NCBI RefSeq assembly: GCF_001565895.1
Contig: NZ_LSNE01000003.1
Coordinates: 367,438-431,437 of the forward strand
Source of the DNA: Paraglaciecola hydrolytica
Lineage (GTDB): Bacteria > Pseudomonadota > Gammaproteobacteria > Enterobacterales > Alteromonadaceae
Direction of reading: 5' to 3'
DNA: 64,000 nt
Every line of letters starts with the position of its first letter. Position 1 is the stretch's first letter. The notes beneath the pieces are model-generated. The model had not been told where the DNA came from. It saw only the letters and a list, made by a program, of their open reading frames with translations, and ran no database searches. Below are positions 26,125 through 35,754 of the stretch, piece after piece. The position numbers and the translations under genes were made by a program.

Positions 26125-28818
26125 TTATAACTTCCAGTTAAAACCTAACTCAAAAGTACGGCCATATTCTTCGTACTGGGCATTGACGCTGCGCTTATCA
26201 AAATAATGATAAAAAGGCTCGTCGTTTAAGTTGATACCGTTGAAATACACATACATGTTTTTGTTGATAAAATATTTGCCCATAAAGTCGAGTTGCTGGT
26301 GAGCATCTTCCATTCTGATCAAGTCACCGTCGATTTCTTCAAGGTTTTCACTTTTGTACGACAGGGTTAAACGTAAGCTAACGAGCTCATTTTCATAACC
26401 CACAGTTACATTGCCGACTTTATCAGATTGATTAGGCAAGTTGGTTTCGTAACGCTCGCCATCAAACAAAGTCACAGCTTCGGAGTCAGACAAGGTAGCG
26501 TTGGTAGACAACAATAAACCGTTATCAAAGGTTTTTACCCAAGCTAACTCAACGCCGCTCACTGTCGCTTTTTCACCATTGATGGGCTGCATGACTTCTT
26601 CGAAACCTTCCCAGCCAACAGTGCCGGCAACGTCAGCAATGATTACAAAGTTGTCGATATTTTTATAAAAATAACCCGCCGACAATACGCCGATATCACC
26701 TGGATAATATTCGAGAGTGAAGTCGATATTTTCAGCTTCAAAAGGTTTGAGCTCTGGATTACCAACTGAAGCTTCACGCTCAGTGACAAATTCGCCGTCA
26801 TCTTCTTCGGTTTTTGATTCGATGATTTGGAAAGCTGCCGCATCTTCAAACTTAGGACGTGAGATAGTTTGCGTATAAGCAAAACGAGCAATTAAGTTGT
26901 CGCTGAACTCGTAACGCATGTTGAGACTGGGTAATAAGTAGTCATAACTACGCTCGCTGCCCCAAGGGGTATTAACCACTTCTTCTACGTCAGTTTGTTC
27001 GTTTTCGATTAGCTCAACTCGCATCCCTGAGGTGCTGAAATCGGTATTTTCGTAGCGCAAACCACCGACAATACGCAAATTATCCATATCGATTTTGGCC
27101 ATCATGTACAGGGCCGTGATGTCTTCGTTATTGGTAAATGAAGCGCCATTTGATTCGATTTCTGAATCCAACTCTGCTACTTCAAGTGAGTTACGGTTTT
27201 GCTTGAAATAGTCACGCATATCAGCACGATTTAAACCCGGACCAAAATCTCCCAAACCCCAATCTGGCGTGGCAGTGGCAAACATTTCAGGATTGATATC
27301 ATCAAAATCGCCATCAAAAATCAAAATGTCAGCGGTGGTTTGTTTTTCACGTGCGCGGTATTTAGCCCCAAATTTAAGCTCTACAGAGTGTCCTGCGAGC
27401 TCTAAAAAGCGCGTAACATCAAACTTAACACTGCTTTCAATATCTTGTGAATAGCCACCTTCAAGACTAACTTCGTCTAACTCGTAGTTAGCCAAGTCCA
27501 TCACGGCAGCATCTTGAGTAACGACCGGAATTTGGCCTAACATATCAGAATCAATCGCCATTTCTTCACCTACAAAGGTGTAGTACAAAGAGTCTGACTC
27601 GTCTTCGGTTGCTTTTGAATAACCCAGTTGATAGGTCACTAACCAGTCATTTAACTGATGCTCGCCGCCACCGGTAAGGGATAAAATAGTTTGGCTTTCT
27701 TCTCTGTCTTTGCTGGCACGTTCAACTTCTGAGTCTTCACCGTCAAATACAAATACATTGCCCAAACGAAACTCATCATCGGTAAATTTGCTGTACATAG
27801 TGCGTAAGTAATATTGGTTGTTCATGTCAGGGCGAAAATCAAAATTTAGTGCCCCACCAATACGCTCACGGCTAATACTGTAATAACGTTGCTCAATTTC
27901 ATCATCACCGTTTGACTCAATATTATCTGAGCCAAAACTGCGATCAAAGTACGACAGGGCCGCCGCGACACCAAAGGTATCGTTAAGTACAGTGGTATAA
28001 CTGCCTGATACTTTAGGGCTGGTTTCTTCACGTAATTCATTTTGACTGGCCTGCACGGTAAGACTGGCGCTATCACCTTTGCGATCAAAGGCACTTAAAC
28101 TCACCACATTAATCGAACCACCGATAGAATCAGCATCCATATCTGAGGTCACGGATTTAGATACCTCTAAACCTTGGATCAACTCAGAAGGGATAACGTC
28201 GAGTGCTACAGAGCGCACACCTGCTTCTGGCGAGGGAACGTTTAAGCCATTAATGGTCACGCTATTAAGATTAGGATCGATACCACGGATACCCACAAAA
28301 CGGCCTTCGCCTTGATCGCGCTCAATGGACAAACCGGGCAAACGTTGCAAGGCTTCAGCGGCGTTTTGATCAGGAAATTGTCCAATGGCTTCAGCCGCTA
28401 CGATAGATTTAATGCTGTCTGCAGCACGCTGTTGGTTAAGCGCCGCAGCTTGGCCAGCTCGTTGGCCATAAATCACAATGTTTTCTAAGTCGGCTTGGTT
28501 AGCTGCAAGCACCACGGTTTTTTCAAGAGTTTGCCCTGAACTAATAGTGATGGGCAATTCAATACTATCTACCCCTAAATACTGTACGACGAGGGTGTAG
28601 TTACCTGCCGGGACATTGGCAAAACGAAAAGACCCATCACGCCGTGAAACCGCACTTACACCTAATTCTTTAATATGTAGCTGAGCGCCGGCAAAATAAC
28701 TAGTTTGGCTATTGTCGGTTAACAAACCCTGTACAGTGCCGGTTTCTTGGGCCAGTGTTGGTGTGCTGATCAATGCAGCTAGACAGGCTAGGGCTATTTT
28801 GGTTTTTACTCTTTTCAT
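26125..28818 (-). CDS. TonB-dependent receptor, probable phytate or organophosphate uptake
   Basis: An 897-residue outer-membrane receptor of the Caulobacter type. Signal peptide (ALACLAALISTPTLAQ), then a carboxypeptidase-regulatory-like domain (about 28-110, FAGAQLHIKELGVSAVSRRDGS), then the plug (GQFPDQNAAEALQRLPGLSIERD, VGIRGIDPNLNSVTING) and a 22-strand barrel ending in an aromatic-containing FELGFNWKL. The start at 28818 was chosen because it gives a clean signal peptide and because the longer start at 28893 lies inside a Pho box. The substrate is inferred from the phosphatase and phytase downstream. Confidence 0.9.
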   Translation of the reverse strand: MKRVKTKIALACLAALISTPTLAQETGTVQGLLTDNSQTSYFAGAQLHIKELGVSAVSRRDGSFRFANVPAGNYTLVVQYLGVDSIELPITISSGQTLEKTVVLAANQADLENIVIYGQRAGQAAALNQQRAADSIKSIVAAEAIGQFPDQNAAEALQRLPGLSIERDQGEGRFVGIRGIDPNLNSVTINGLNVPSPEAGVRSVALDVIPSELIQGLEVSKSVTSDMDADSIGGSINVVSLSAFDRKGDSASLTVQASQNELREETSPKVSGSYTTVLNDTFGVAAALSYFDRSFGSDNIESNGDDEIEQRYYSISRERIGGALNFDFRPDMNNQYYLRTMYSKFTDDEFRLGNVFVFDGEDSEVERASKDREESQTILSLTGGGEHQLNDWLVTYQLGYSKATEDESDSLYYTFVGEEMAIDSDMLGQIPVVTQDAAVMDLANYELDEVSLEGGYSQDIESSVKFDVTRFLELAGHSVELKFGAKYRAREKQTTADILIFDGDFDDINPEMFATATPDWGLGDFGPGLNRADMRDYFKQNRNSLEVAELDSEIESNGASFTNNEDITALYMMAKIDMDNLRIVGGLRYENTDFSTSGMRVELIENEQTDVEEVVNTPWGSERSYDYLLPSLNMRYEFSDNLIARFAYTQTISRPKFEDAAAFQIIESKTEEDDGEFVTEREASVGNPELKPFEAENIDFTLEYYPGDIGVLSAGYFYKNIDNFVIIADVAGTVGWEGFEEVMQPINGEKATVSGVELAWVKTFDNGLLLSTNATLSDSEAVTLFDGERYETNLPNQSDKVGNVTVGYENELVSLRLTLSYKSENLEEIDGDLIRMEDAHQQLDFMGKYFINKNMYVYFNGINLNDEPFYHYFDKRSVNAQYEEYGRTFELGFNWKL

Positions 28819-28886
28819 ATCAATGTCTCTCAATTTATGTGCTGTGGTGGCAGGTGTTTTATAGGGCGCCACGCTAAGCACCTGCG

Positions 28887-28904
28887 ATGACATTTTTATG
28901 ACGA
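28887..28904 (-). promoter_or_regulatory. Pho box upstream of the phytate operon
   Basis: Read on the minus strand the site is TCGTCATAAAAATGTCAT, 15 of 18 matches to the E. coli PhoB consensus CTGTCATAAAACTGTCAT, with the two half-sites 11 bases apart and in the orientation of the TonB-receptor gene. It lies 69 bases before the ATG. A good -10 at the canonical distance was not obvious. The remainder to 29132 (intergenic to the divergent GGDEF gene) shows no other named element. Confidence 0.8.
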
Positions 28905-29132
28905 CAAAAGATTAGCTTAGACAGAATAGTCTTAAAAACAGTCTAATTCAGGCTTGAATTACAAAAATTGAGCCAATTTGACCTGCGCTGAAAACCTCTA
29001 AAAATAAGGCTTTATGTACCTTTACCTTGAGTTAAAAAGGAGTTGTTTCATCAAATTGTCACTTTGCTGAGCCAAAATGACCCCTTCAGTCTTGATGTCC
29101 TACTTTAGGATAAAGGTTTAGTTAGCTCAGAG

Positions 29133-30041
29133 ATGTCTATGAATTTTTCTTTATTGGCCCGTCACCAAAGGCTTATCTCCTTAGTTGCCGCCTGTTTATC
29201 TTTGTCGGTAAGCCTAAGTTTTGGCTTGGGCGAAGTAAAAACCTGGACCGAGATCGCGTGGCTCGATGTGCTGGGTGAAGGCAGTGTGGCTTTACTCTCT
29301 GTGGTATGGATAGTGGCAATTTTGGCCAGTCGCCCGCCGGGTAAAGTCACTAGCGCTTTAGTCATAGGTTTAAGTTGTTTTTTGTTTTCGGCCTTGCTCG
29401 ATTGGTTTGACGAATTTGTGCATTTTGAAGCTGCTGCCGAAGGTTTAAGTATTATCGAATCCATGCCTGCCGCCTTTGGCATGTTGATCATGAGCTATGC
29501 CCTATATCAATGGCATCAAGAACAGCTGGCCTTAAATCGGCAACTGCACAGGCGTGAAACGGGCTGGCGAGAACATCAGCAAATCGACTTTATTACCCAG
29601 TTATATCGTATTGATTATATGCGTGGTCAAATCGACATGCAGTTACGCACCAAAGATGGCAGCGCGTTTTCAGTGTTAATGTTAGACATAGATAATTTTG
29701 ATGCTTTTAACCGCAGTTTTGGTACGGATGAAGGCGACCGCTTATTACGTGAAATATCCGAGCTGATGTTGATGAATTTACGTAATACCGATTTGGCCTG
29801 CCGTTATGCTGGCGACCGTTTTATTTTGTTACTACCCGACACTGATTTACACCAAGCCGAAGAACTTGCTCTGCAAATCAAAACCGCTATTGCCCATCTA
29901 GCCTTTAAACCCGCAGCACAAGCCACTGCTGTTTATCATAGTTTGTCTTTTGCCGCCGAAATGGCTCGTCCTAATGACGGGGTCGAAGCCCTGATCAAAC
30001 GAGTGAACCAAAGACTTGATAACTCAAGGTATGCCAGCTAA
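29133..30041 (+). CDS. membrane protein with degenerate GGDEF domain
   Basis: A 302-residue inner-membrane protein: about four N-terminal hydrophobic helices (to about residue 130), a short coiled linker, then a GGDEF-fold domain starting FITQLYRIDYMRGQID. The signature reads AGDRF (near residue 227) instead of GGDEF, so it lost the catalytic glutamate. The RNTD just before it keeps the RxxD c-di-GMP inhibitory site. It is therefore more likely a c-di-GMP receptor than a cyclase. The stop is followed directly by the AraC gene ATG. Confidence 0.85.
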   Translation: MSMNFSLLARHQRLISLVAACLSLSVSLSFGLGEVKTWTEIAWLDVLGEGSVALLSVVWIVAILASRPPGKVTSALVIGLSCFLFSALLDWFDEFVHFEAAAEGLSIIESMPAAFGMLIMSYALYQWHQEQLALNRQLHRRETGWREHQQIDFITQLYRIDYMRGQIDMQLRTKDGSAFSVLMLDIDNFDAFNRSFGTDEGDRLLREISELMLMNLRNTDLACRYAGDRFILLLPDTDLHQAEELALQIKTAIAHLAFKPAAQATAVYHSLSFAAEMARPNDGVEALIKRVNQRLDNSRYAS

Positions 30042-31067
30042 ATGAAAGCGTCGACGCGACCTGTCGCGAGTGTCGCTTACAGCGCCGATGACAAGTTTAT
30101 TCCTGCCCATCAGTTGGCGGCGAGTTTGATTGATCTCGCCATGTCGCGGGGCGTGGATAAAAACCGTTTGCTGCGTGGCACGCGCATTTTTTATCAAGAT
30201 ATTAGAACCGGTTCAAGTCAACTCAGTGCCGAGCAACTATTGCGCTTAATGGCCAATGCTAAGGCACAAGTAGGCGGTTATGACTGTGCATTTCAGTTGG
30301 GCCGCAGGTTGTTTCCGGGTAACTATGGGGCAATTTCAAACGCCTTATTACACTGCCGAAATATGCAAGACGTTTTGCGTTTGTTAAATGTATTTATGGC
30401 GCATATCTGTCCTTTTATGCAGGGCTATACTTATCGCGATGCCAATCAATATCATCTCGTCATTAACGATGCTTTAGGTTGTGGTACACAATGGCAGTTT
30501 ATCGTTGAAACCTACTTTAGCGCTTTTGTGGCGGCGGCTAAATTGCTGCTAGGGCGCAGATTACCCTTTCATTTTGATTTTCCCTTTGTCCGGCCCCGTT
30601 ACATTCAGGAATATGAAACCAACTTAGGTTTTAGGCTGAATTTTTCTCAGCCGGTGTTGCGTATTCGTTTTGATCTTGAATGGCTGAAAATGCCCTTTAA
30701 CCAACAAAGTCAAAGCCTGAAGTGGCATGCGGTGCAGCAGCTCAAACAGCAAGCTTATCCATCACAAGGTTTTGTTGCCGCGGTACGAGATAGTTTGCGT
30801 CATAAACGCAATCAAAGTTTGCAAGATACGGCCCAGCAGTTTGCCATGAGTCCAGCCACCTTTAAACGTAAGCTGCAGCAACACGGTGTACGTTTTCAGC
30901 AATTGCAAGATGAGCTGGGTTTACAACAGGCCATCTATTTACTGCAAGTTAAAAAACTCAATAATGAAGATAGCGCTCATGTGATGGAGTTTTCGGATAT
31001 TCCTAACTTTCGCCGAGCGGTAAAACGCTGGACAGGTTTTACGCCTACTCAACTGCGCATTGGTTAA
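30042..31067 (+). CDS. AraC family transcriptional regulator
   Basis: A 341-residue regulator. The N-terminal ligand domain is of the arabinose-binding type (PF12625-like; ARGR/OruR group) and the C-terminal AraC HTH covers about residues 240-335 (LQDTAQQFAMSPATFKRKLQQ, then FSDIPNFRRAVKRWTGFTPTQLR). Start and previous stop touch (TAAATG), so translation is coupled to the degenerate GGDEF protein. Its 3' end overlaps the converging hutG gene by 23 bases. Targets are unknown. Confidence 0.9.
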   Translation: MKASTRPVASVAYSADDKFIPAHQLAASLIDLAMSRGVDKNRLLRGTRIFYQDIRTGSSQLSAEQLLRLMANAKAQVGGYDCAFQLGRRLFPGNYGAISNALLHCRNMQDVLRLLNVFMAHICPFMQGYTYRDANQYHLVINDALGCGTQWQFIVETYFSAFVAAAKLLLGRRLPFHFDFPFVRPRYIQEYETNLGFRLNFSQPVLRIRFDLEWLKMPFNQQSQSLKWHAVQQLKQQAYPSQGFVAAVRDSLRHKRNQSLQDTAQQFAMSPATFKRKLQQHGVRFQQLQDELGLQQAIYLLQVKKLNNEDSAHVMEFSDIPNFRRAVKRWTGFTPTQLRIG

Positions 31068-32007
31068 ATTTGGCCTGTACAAGCTCAAATATCAGTCGGG
31101 CGGCTAGTTTGGCGGTGCGATTATCAATATCGTAAGTAGGATTCATTTCTGCGACGTCCGCCAGTTGCCAATTAAAATTCAAATCTGACTGGGACTGCGC
31201 CAACCAATGCAGCATGTTGATCACAAACTGGGGTGAAATGCCCAGAGCACTAGGTGCGCTTACTCCGGGGGCGGCATTTGCCGGAAAAGCATCTAGGCAG
31301 ATGGTCACATATAGCTCGTCTATCTCGGCTAACAGAGGGGTTAACAGGGCTTTAGCTTTTGCCTCATTACAATGGCTATCGAGTAAATAACGGGTATTGG
31401 TGCTAGTGGCCATATCAAATAAAGCCTTGGTATTGGCTGCTTCTGATATACCAATACAAGCATAGTGAAAATCTTCACCTTGTTGCTCACAGTGTTGGGC
31501 GATTTGCCAAAAGGGTGTGCCAGAGCTGGTCAGTGGAGCGGGTTTTCTTAGGTCAAAGTGGGCATCAAAATTTATGATGCCGATTTTTTTATCGCTGTGT
31601 GCCAGATGCTGCTGTAAACCTTGATAGCTGCCCCAGGCTATTTCATGTCCACCGCCTAGGCCAACCACAAAACTTGAGCCTTGCAGTGTTTCGATTAATA
31701 ACGTGGCGAAGTCTTGTTGTGCGCTTTCCAGCTTACCATGGGCGATGATATCGCCCTTATCAAACAAAGACGTAGGCGCATGCCAGGCCATATTTGCCAA
31801 GGCAGCGCGAATGGCAGTTGGCCCTAATACAGCGCCCTCACGGCCTTTATTGGCTTTAACGCCTAAATCACAGGCGAAGCCGATAAGGGAACAACTCTCG
31901 TTAGAGCCACTGTTTTTATCGATGACCTGATGCCAGCGTAAACCACGTTCGGCATCTTCTTCATCGATGCGGCCTTGCCAATTAAAATAGTGTTTTGACT
32001 GCATCAT
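31045..32007 (-). CDS. hutG: formimidoylglutamase
   Basis: Splits N-formimidoyl-L-glutamate to glutamate and formamide, the last step of the short histidine route. Arginase-fold enzyme of 320 residues with the two-manganese motifs VGLGGGHEIAWG, INFDAHFDLR and ICLDAFP. The ATG at 32007 overlaps the hutI stop (ATGA), which fixes the start; the longer open frame was not used. It overlaps the AraC gene tail-to-tail by 23 bases. Confidence 0.93.
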   Translation of the reverse strand: MMQSKHYFNWQGRIDEEDAERGLRWHQVIDKNSGSNESCSLIGFACDLGVKANKGREGAVLGPTAIRAALANMAWHAPTSLFDKGDIIAHGKLESAQQDFATLLIETLQGSSFVVGLGGGHEIAWGSYQGLQQHLAHSDKKIGIINFDAHFDLRKPAPLTSSGTPFWQIAQHCEQQGEDFHYACIGISEAANTKALFDMATSTNTRYLLDSHCNEAKAKALLTPLLAEIDELYVTICLDAFPANAAPGVSAPSALGISPQFVINMLHWLAQSQSDLNFNWQLADVAEMNPTYDIDNRTAKLAARLIFELVQAKFNQCAVE

Positions 32008-33224
32008 AGTGTACTCAAGCGACCTGCATACCATTTCTTAAGCGGCCGATGTTGATTGATCCCGCAGACTAATTCAACCGGATGTTGGATATCCCACAAA
32101 CATAGGTCAGCATCAAAACCCACTTGGATTTGTCCTTTGTGGGTTTGCAATCCTAGCGCCTTCGCCGCATGACAGGTTGCACCACGTAAGGCTTCTTCGG
32201 GAGTTAGTGCAAACAGCACACTGGCCATATTCATGGCCGTGAGGATAGAAGCAATAGGAGAAGTTCCGGGATTGAGATCAGTGGCCACCGCCATAGGAAT
32301 ATCGTGCTGGCGTAAAGCCACGATGGGCGGCTTTTTAGTTTCATGTAAATAGTAAAACGCGCCGGGTAATAATACCGCCACAGTGCCTGAGGCTTTTAAG
32401 CTGGCGACATCTTGCTCTGCCAAATATTCAATATGATCCACCGACAAGGCATTAAATTCAGCGGCTAAAAGCGCGCCTTTTAAATCAGATAATTGTTCTA
32501 CATGGGCTTTTATTTTTAAGCCATGCCGCTGGGCAGCGACAAACACTTTTTCACATTGCTCTGGTGAAAAGCCAATACCCTCACAAAATACATCTACCGC
32601 CGAGGCTAAACCTTGTTGGGCGATTTGTGGCATAACTTCGTTACACACAAAATCAATATAATCATCGGCCTTGCCATTAAATTCTGGCGGCAGCGCATGA
32701 GCGCCTAAATAGGTGGTGATTACTGATAAATCAAGGTGTTGTTCTAGCTCTTTGGCCACTTTTAACATCTTGATTTCGGTATCAAGATCAAGGCCGTAAC
32801 CGGATTTTATCTCAATGCAAGTCACACCTTCTGCAGCTAGGCGTTTAGCTCGGGCGATGGCACTTTGTAATAGCTGTTCTTGGCTGGCTGCCCGCGTTGC
32901 TTTTACTGTACTGCGAATGCCACCACCTTGTTTGGCGATATCGGTATAACTCACACCCAACAAACGTTGCTCAAACTCACTGGCGCGGCTGCCGCCATAA
33001 ACCAAGTGAGTATGGCAATCGATAAAACCCGGCAATAGCCATTGGTCTTGGCCGTCAACATTGTGGTCCGCTGTTGGTAGCCTTTGATTCTCAGTAAAAA
33101 TTCCAACAATTTTTCCATCTTTAATCGCCACGCTGGCGTTTTCAATCAAGCCGTAGGGCTTGCCATTAGCTTGCATTGAGGCGAGTTTCACCTGTTTTAT
33201 TAAAACATCACAGTGTTGGGTCAT
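32004..33224 (-). CDS. hutI: imidazolonepropionase
   Basis: Hydrolyses 4-imidazolone-5-propionate to N-formimidoyl-L-glutamate. A 406-residue amidohydrolase-fold metalloenzyme: metal ligands in LPGFIDCHTHLVYGGSR, KIKAHVEQLSDLKGA and the later histidine and aspartate (VDHIEYL, MAVATDLNPGTSP). Length matches the family. It is first in the hutI-hutG operon, divergent from hutC. Confidence 0.96.
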   Translation of the reverse strand: MTQHCDVLIKQVKLASMQANGKPYGLIENASVAIKDGKIVGIFTENQRLPTADHNVDGQDQWLLPGFIDCHTHLVYGGSRASEFEQRLLGVSYTDIAKQGGGIRSTVKATRAASQEQLLQSAIARAKRLAAEGVTCIEIKSGYGLDLDTEIKMLKVAKELEQHLDLSVITTYLGAHALPPEFNGKADDYIDFVCNEVMPQIAQQGLASAVDVFCEGIGFSPEQCEKVFVAAQRHGLKIKAHVEQLSDLKGALLAAEFNALSVDHIEYLAEQDVASLKASGTVAVLLPGAFYYLHETKKPPIVALRQHDIPMAVATDLNPGTSPIASILTAMNMASVLFALTPEEALRGATCHAAKALGLQTHKGQIQVGFDADLCLWDIQHPVELVCGINQHRPLKKWYAGRLSTL

Positions 33225-33270
33225 GGCTATTAATGGTGGCGACAGAATAGCCTAACTGTACTTGCCTTTA

Positions 33271-33284
33271 CTTGTATATACAAG
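33271..33284. promoter_or_regulatory. HutC operator palindrome
   Basis: CTTGTATATACAAG is a perfect 14-bp palindrome 47 bases before hutI and 43 bases before hutC. It matches the reported HutC operator pattern (CTTGTAT-GTACAAG type). Being central to the divergent promoters, it can repress both hutIG and hutCUH, with urocanate as the usual inducer. Confidence 0.88.
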
Positions 33285-33326
33285 TGAGCTACATTGCGTG
33301 GCACAAAATTGTGCAAAGTGAAATGT

Positions 33327-34034
33327 ATGCAAGCCCGTTTTCAACAAATTAAGTCGGCCTTACTGGATAAAATCAGCGAAGGTGAAATGACACCCGGTGA
33401 TCGCGTTTTGTCAGAAAACCAACTGGCCGAGCAATATCAAGTCAGTCGAATGACAGCCAGACGAGCCCTCAGCGAATTAGTTAGCGAAGGCATATTGGCG
33501 CGTTCACAAGGTTTAGGCACTTTTGTTGCCGATCATCGGCCCATGAGTTCGATGCTGGAAATCCGTGGCATTCAGGACGAAATCAAACAACGTGGGCACA
33601 AATACAGCTGCAGCGTAGTGACTAAGCAGTCGATTTTGGCCAGTGAACAACAAAGTGCTTGGTTAGACGTGGCACTGCACAGTGAAATATTCCATACCCA
33701 GATTGTGCATATCGAAAATGGTCGACCGGTACAGCTCGAAGATAGGCTAGTTAACCCTCTTTGGGCGCCGGACTACCTACAGCAAAACTTTGCTCAAACG
33801 TCGGCTAATCACTACCTCAGCCAGGTTGCCCCGCTGACTCAGGCTGATCATATCGTCGAAGCCATTTTACCCGATGCACTTTTAGCCAGTCGTTTAGACA
33901 TTGCCCATACACAGCCTTGCCTCAAGGTTAGTCGCCGCACTTATTCCGCAAAGGGCATTGTCAGTTATGCCTTGCTCTATCATCCAGGTAATCGCTATCG
34001 CTTAGGTAGCCATCTGGAATTCGACAGTATCTAA
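33327..34034 (+). CDS. hutC: histidine utilization repressor (GntR family)
   Basis: A 235-residue repressor: N-terminal GntR winged helix (about 1-70: QVSRMTARRALSELVSEGILARSQGLGTF) and a C-terminal UTRA ligand domain (about 90-230) that binds urocanate. The ATG at 33327 was chosen; the longer frame starts at a TTG at 33294. It lies 13 bases before hutU, with an RBS AGGAG in the gap, so it regulates its own operon. Confidence 0.94.
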   Translation: MQARFQQIKSALLDKISEGEMTPGDRVLSENQLAEQYQVSRMTARRALSELVSEGILARSQGLGTFVADHRPMSSMLEIRGIQDEIKQRGHKYSCSVVTKQSILASEQQSAWLDVALHSEIFHTQIVHIENGRPVQLEDRLVNPLWAPDYLQQNFAQTSANHYLSQVAPLTQADHIVEAILPDALLASRLDIAHTQPCLKVSRRTYSAKGIVSYALLYHPGNRYRLGSHLEFDSI

Positions 34035-34047
34035 TTAGGAGTTATCA

Positions 34048-35754
34048 ATGAATCGACACGATCCAAGCCGAGTAATTCGCGCGGCCCGAGGCTCGCAAAT
34101 CACTGCCAAGAGTTGGCAAACCGAAGCCGCCCTGCGTATGTTAATGAATAACCTCGATGCTGAAGTGGCAGAGCACCCACAAGATTTAGTGGTTTATGGC
34201 GGTATTGGCCGTGCTGCCCGCAACTGGCAAAGTTACGACAAAATTGTAGAAGTATTAACCCGCCTTAATGACGACGAAACTTTGTTGGTACAAAGTGGCA
34301 AACCGGTAGGTGTGTTTCAAACTCATGCCAATGCACCCCGAGTATTAATTGCTAACTCAAACCTAGTGCCTCATTGGGCTAATTGGGAGCATTTTAACGA
34401 GTTAGATAAACAAGGCCTGATGATGTACGGCCAAATGACAGCAGGTTCGTGGATCTACATTGGCTCCCAAGGCATAGTGCAAGGCACTTACGAAACTTTT
34501 GTCAGTATAGCTAAAGCCCATTTTAATGGCGACGCCAAAGGTAAGTGGGTACTTACGGGCGGTTTGGGCGGTATGGGTGGAGCTCAGCCTTTGGCTGCAA
34601 CCATGGCAGGATTTTCTATGTTAGCGGTTGAGGTAGACGAAAGCCGTATTGATTTTCGCCTTAAATCAGCTTATCTCGACAAAAAAGCCACGTCATTAGC
34701 TGATGCATTACAGCTGCTTGAACACGCCAAACATACGGGTAAACCTGTATCAGTGGGTTTATTAGGCAATGCCGCCGACATTTTTAGCCAACTGCTTGAG
34801 CAAAATGTCATCCCCGATGTGGTCACCGACCAAACCAGCGCCCATGATCCACTGAATGGTTATTTGCCCCAAGGCTGGAGCATGGAGCAAGCCGCACAGA
34901 GGCGCCTTGAAGATGAAAAAGCCGTTGTTACCGCTGCCAAACAATCCATGGCGGTGCAGGTTAAAGCCATGTTGGGTTTACAGCAGCGTGGTGCGGCGAC
35001 TGTGGACTATGGCAATAACATCCGCCAAATGGCCTTTGAAGTTGGTGTTGAAAACGCCTTTGATTTCCCCGGTTTTGTACCGGCCTATATTCGCCCCTTG
35101 TTTTGTCAGGGCATAGGGCCTTTTCGCTGGGCTGTCCTATCGGGCGATCCAGAGGATATTTATAAGACAGACGCCAAAGTTAAAGAGCTCATCCCCGACA
35201 ACGCCCACTTGCATAATTGGTTAGACATGGCTAAAGAACGCATTCAGTTTCAAGGTTTACCCGCGCGTATTTGCTGGGTTGGCCTAGGCGAAAGACAAAA
35301 GCTCGGGTTGGCCTTTAATGAAATGGTTAGAAGTGGCGAGTTATCAGCGCCCATTGTAATTGGTCGTGATCACTTAGATTCGGGTTCGGTGGCTTCACCT
35401 AACCGTGAAACCGAAAGCATGTTAGATGGCTCGGATGCCGTATCCGATTGGCCTTTACTTAATGCCTTGTTAAATACGGCTAGTGGCGCGACTTGGGTCA
35501 GTTTGCATCATGGTGGTGGTGTCGGCATGGGTTTTAGTCAGCACTCAGGCATGGTGATAGTGTGTGATGGCACTGAAGATGCTGCTCAACGTATTGCTCG
35601 TGTTTTGCATAACGACCCTGCCACAGGCGTGATGCGTCATGCTGATGCAGGGTACGAATTAGCCATAGAGTGCGCCCGTAAGCACAAGTTAGACCTACCT
35701 ATGCTTGCAGAAAATGTTAGCAACCACGTTAAAGGCCATACCAACCATGAATAA
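34048..35754 (+). CDS. hutU: urocanate hydratase
   Basis: NAD-dependent hydration of urocanate to 4-imidazolone-5-propionate, the second step of histidine breakdown. The 568 residues match the family (about 560). Seen: [11 protein letters not shown], the NAD-binding [16 protein letters not shown] near residue 170, the [13 protein letters not shown] motif and [17 protein letters not shown]. It overlaps hutH by 8 bases (ATGAATAA). Confidence 0.97.
   Translation: MNRHDPSRVIRAARGSQITAKSWQTEAALRMLMNNLDAEVAEHPQDLVVYGGIGRAARNWQSYDKIVEVLTRLNDDETLLVQSGKPVGVFQTHANAPRVLIANSNLVPHWANWEHFNELDKQGLMMYGQMTAGSWIYIGSQGIVQGTYETFVSIAKAHFNGDAKGKWVLTGGLGGMGGAQPLAATMAGFSMLAVEVDESRIDFRLKSAYLDKKATSLADALQLLEHAKHTGKPVSVGLLGNAADIFSQLLEQNVIPDVVTDQTSAHDPLNGYLPQGWSMEQAAQRRLEDEKAVVTAAKQSMAVQVKAMLGLQQRGAATVDYGNNIRQMAFEVGVENAFDFPGFVPAYIRPLFCQGIGPFRWAVLSGDPEDIYKTDAKVKELIPDNAHLHNWLDMAKERIQFQGLPARICWVGLGERQKLGLAFNEMVRSGELSAPIVIGRDHLDSGSVASPNRETESMLDGSDAVSDWPLLNALLNTASGATWVSLHHGGGVGMGFSQHSGMVIVCDGTEDAAQRIARVLHNDPATGVMRHADAGYELAIECARKHKLDLPMLAENVSNHVKGHTNHE

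Noticed and set aside
35705-35746. N-terminal extension of hutH inside hutU
   Set aside because: Homologues begin at MNKLILQPG-like sequence; the extension is in another frame of hutU without RBS.
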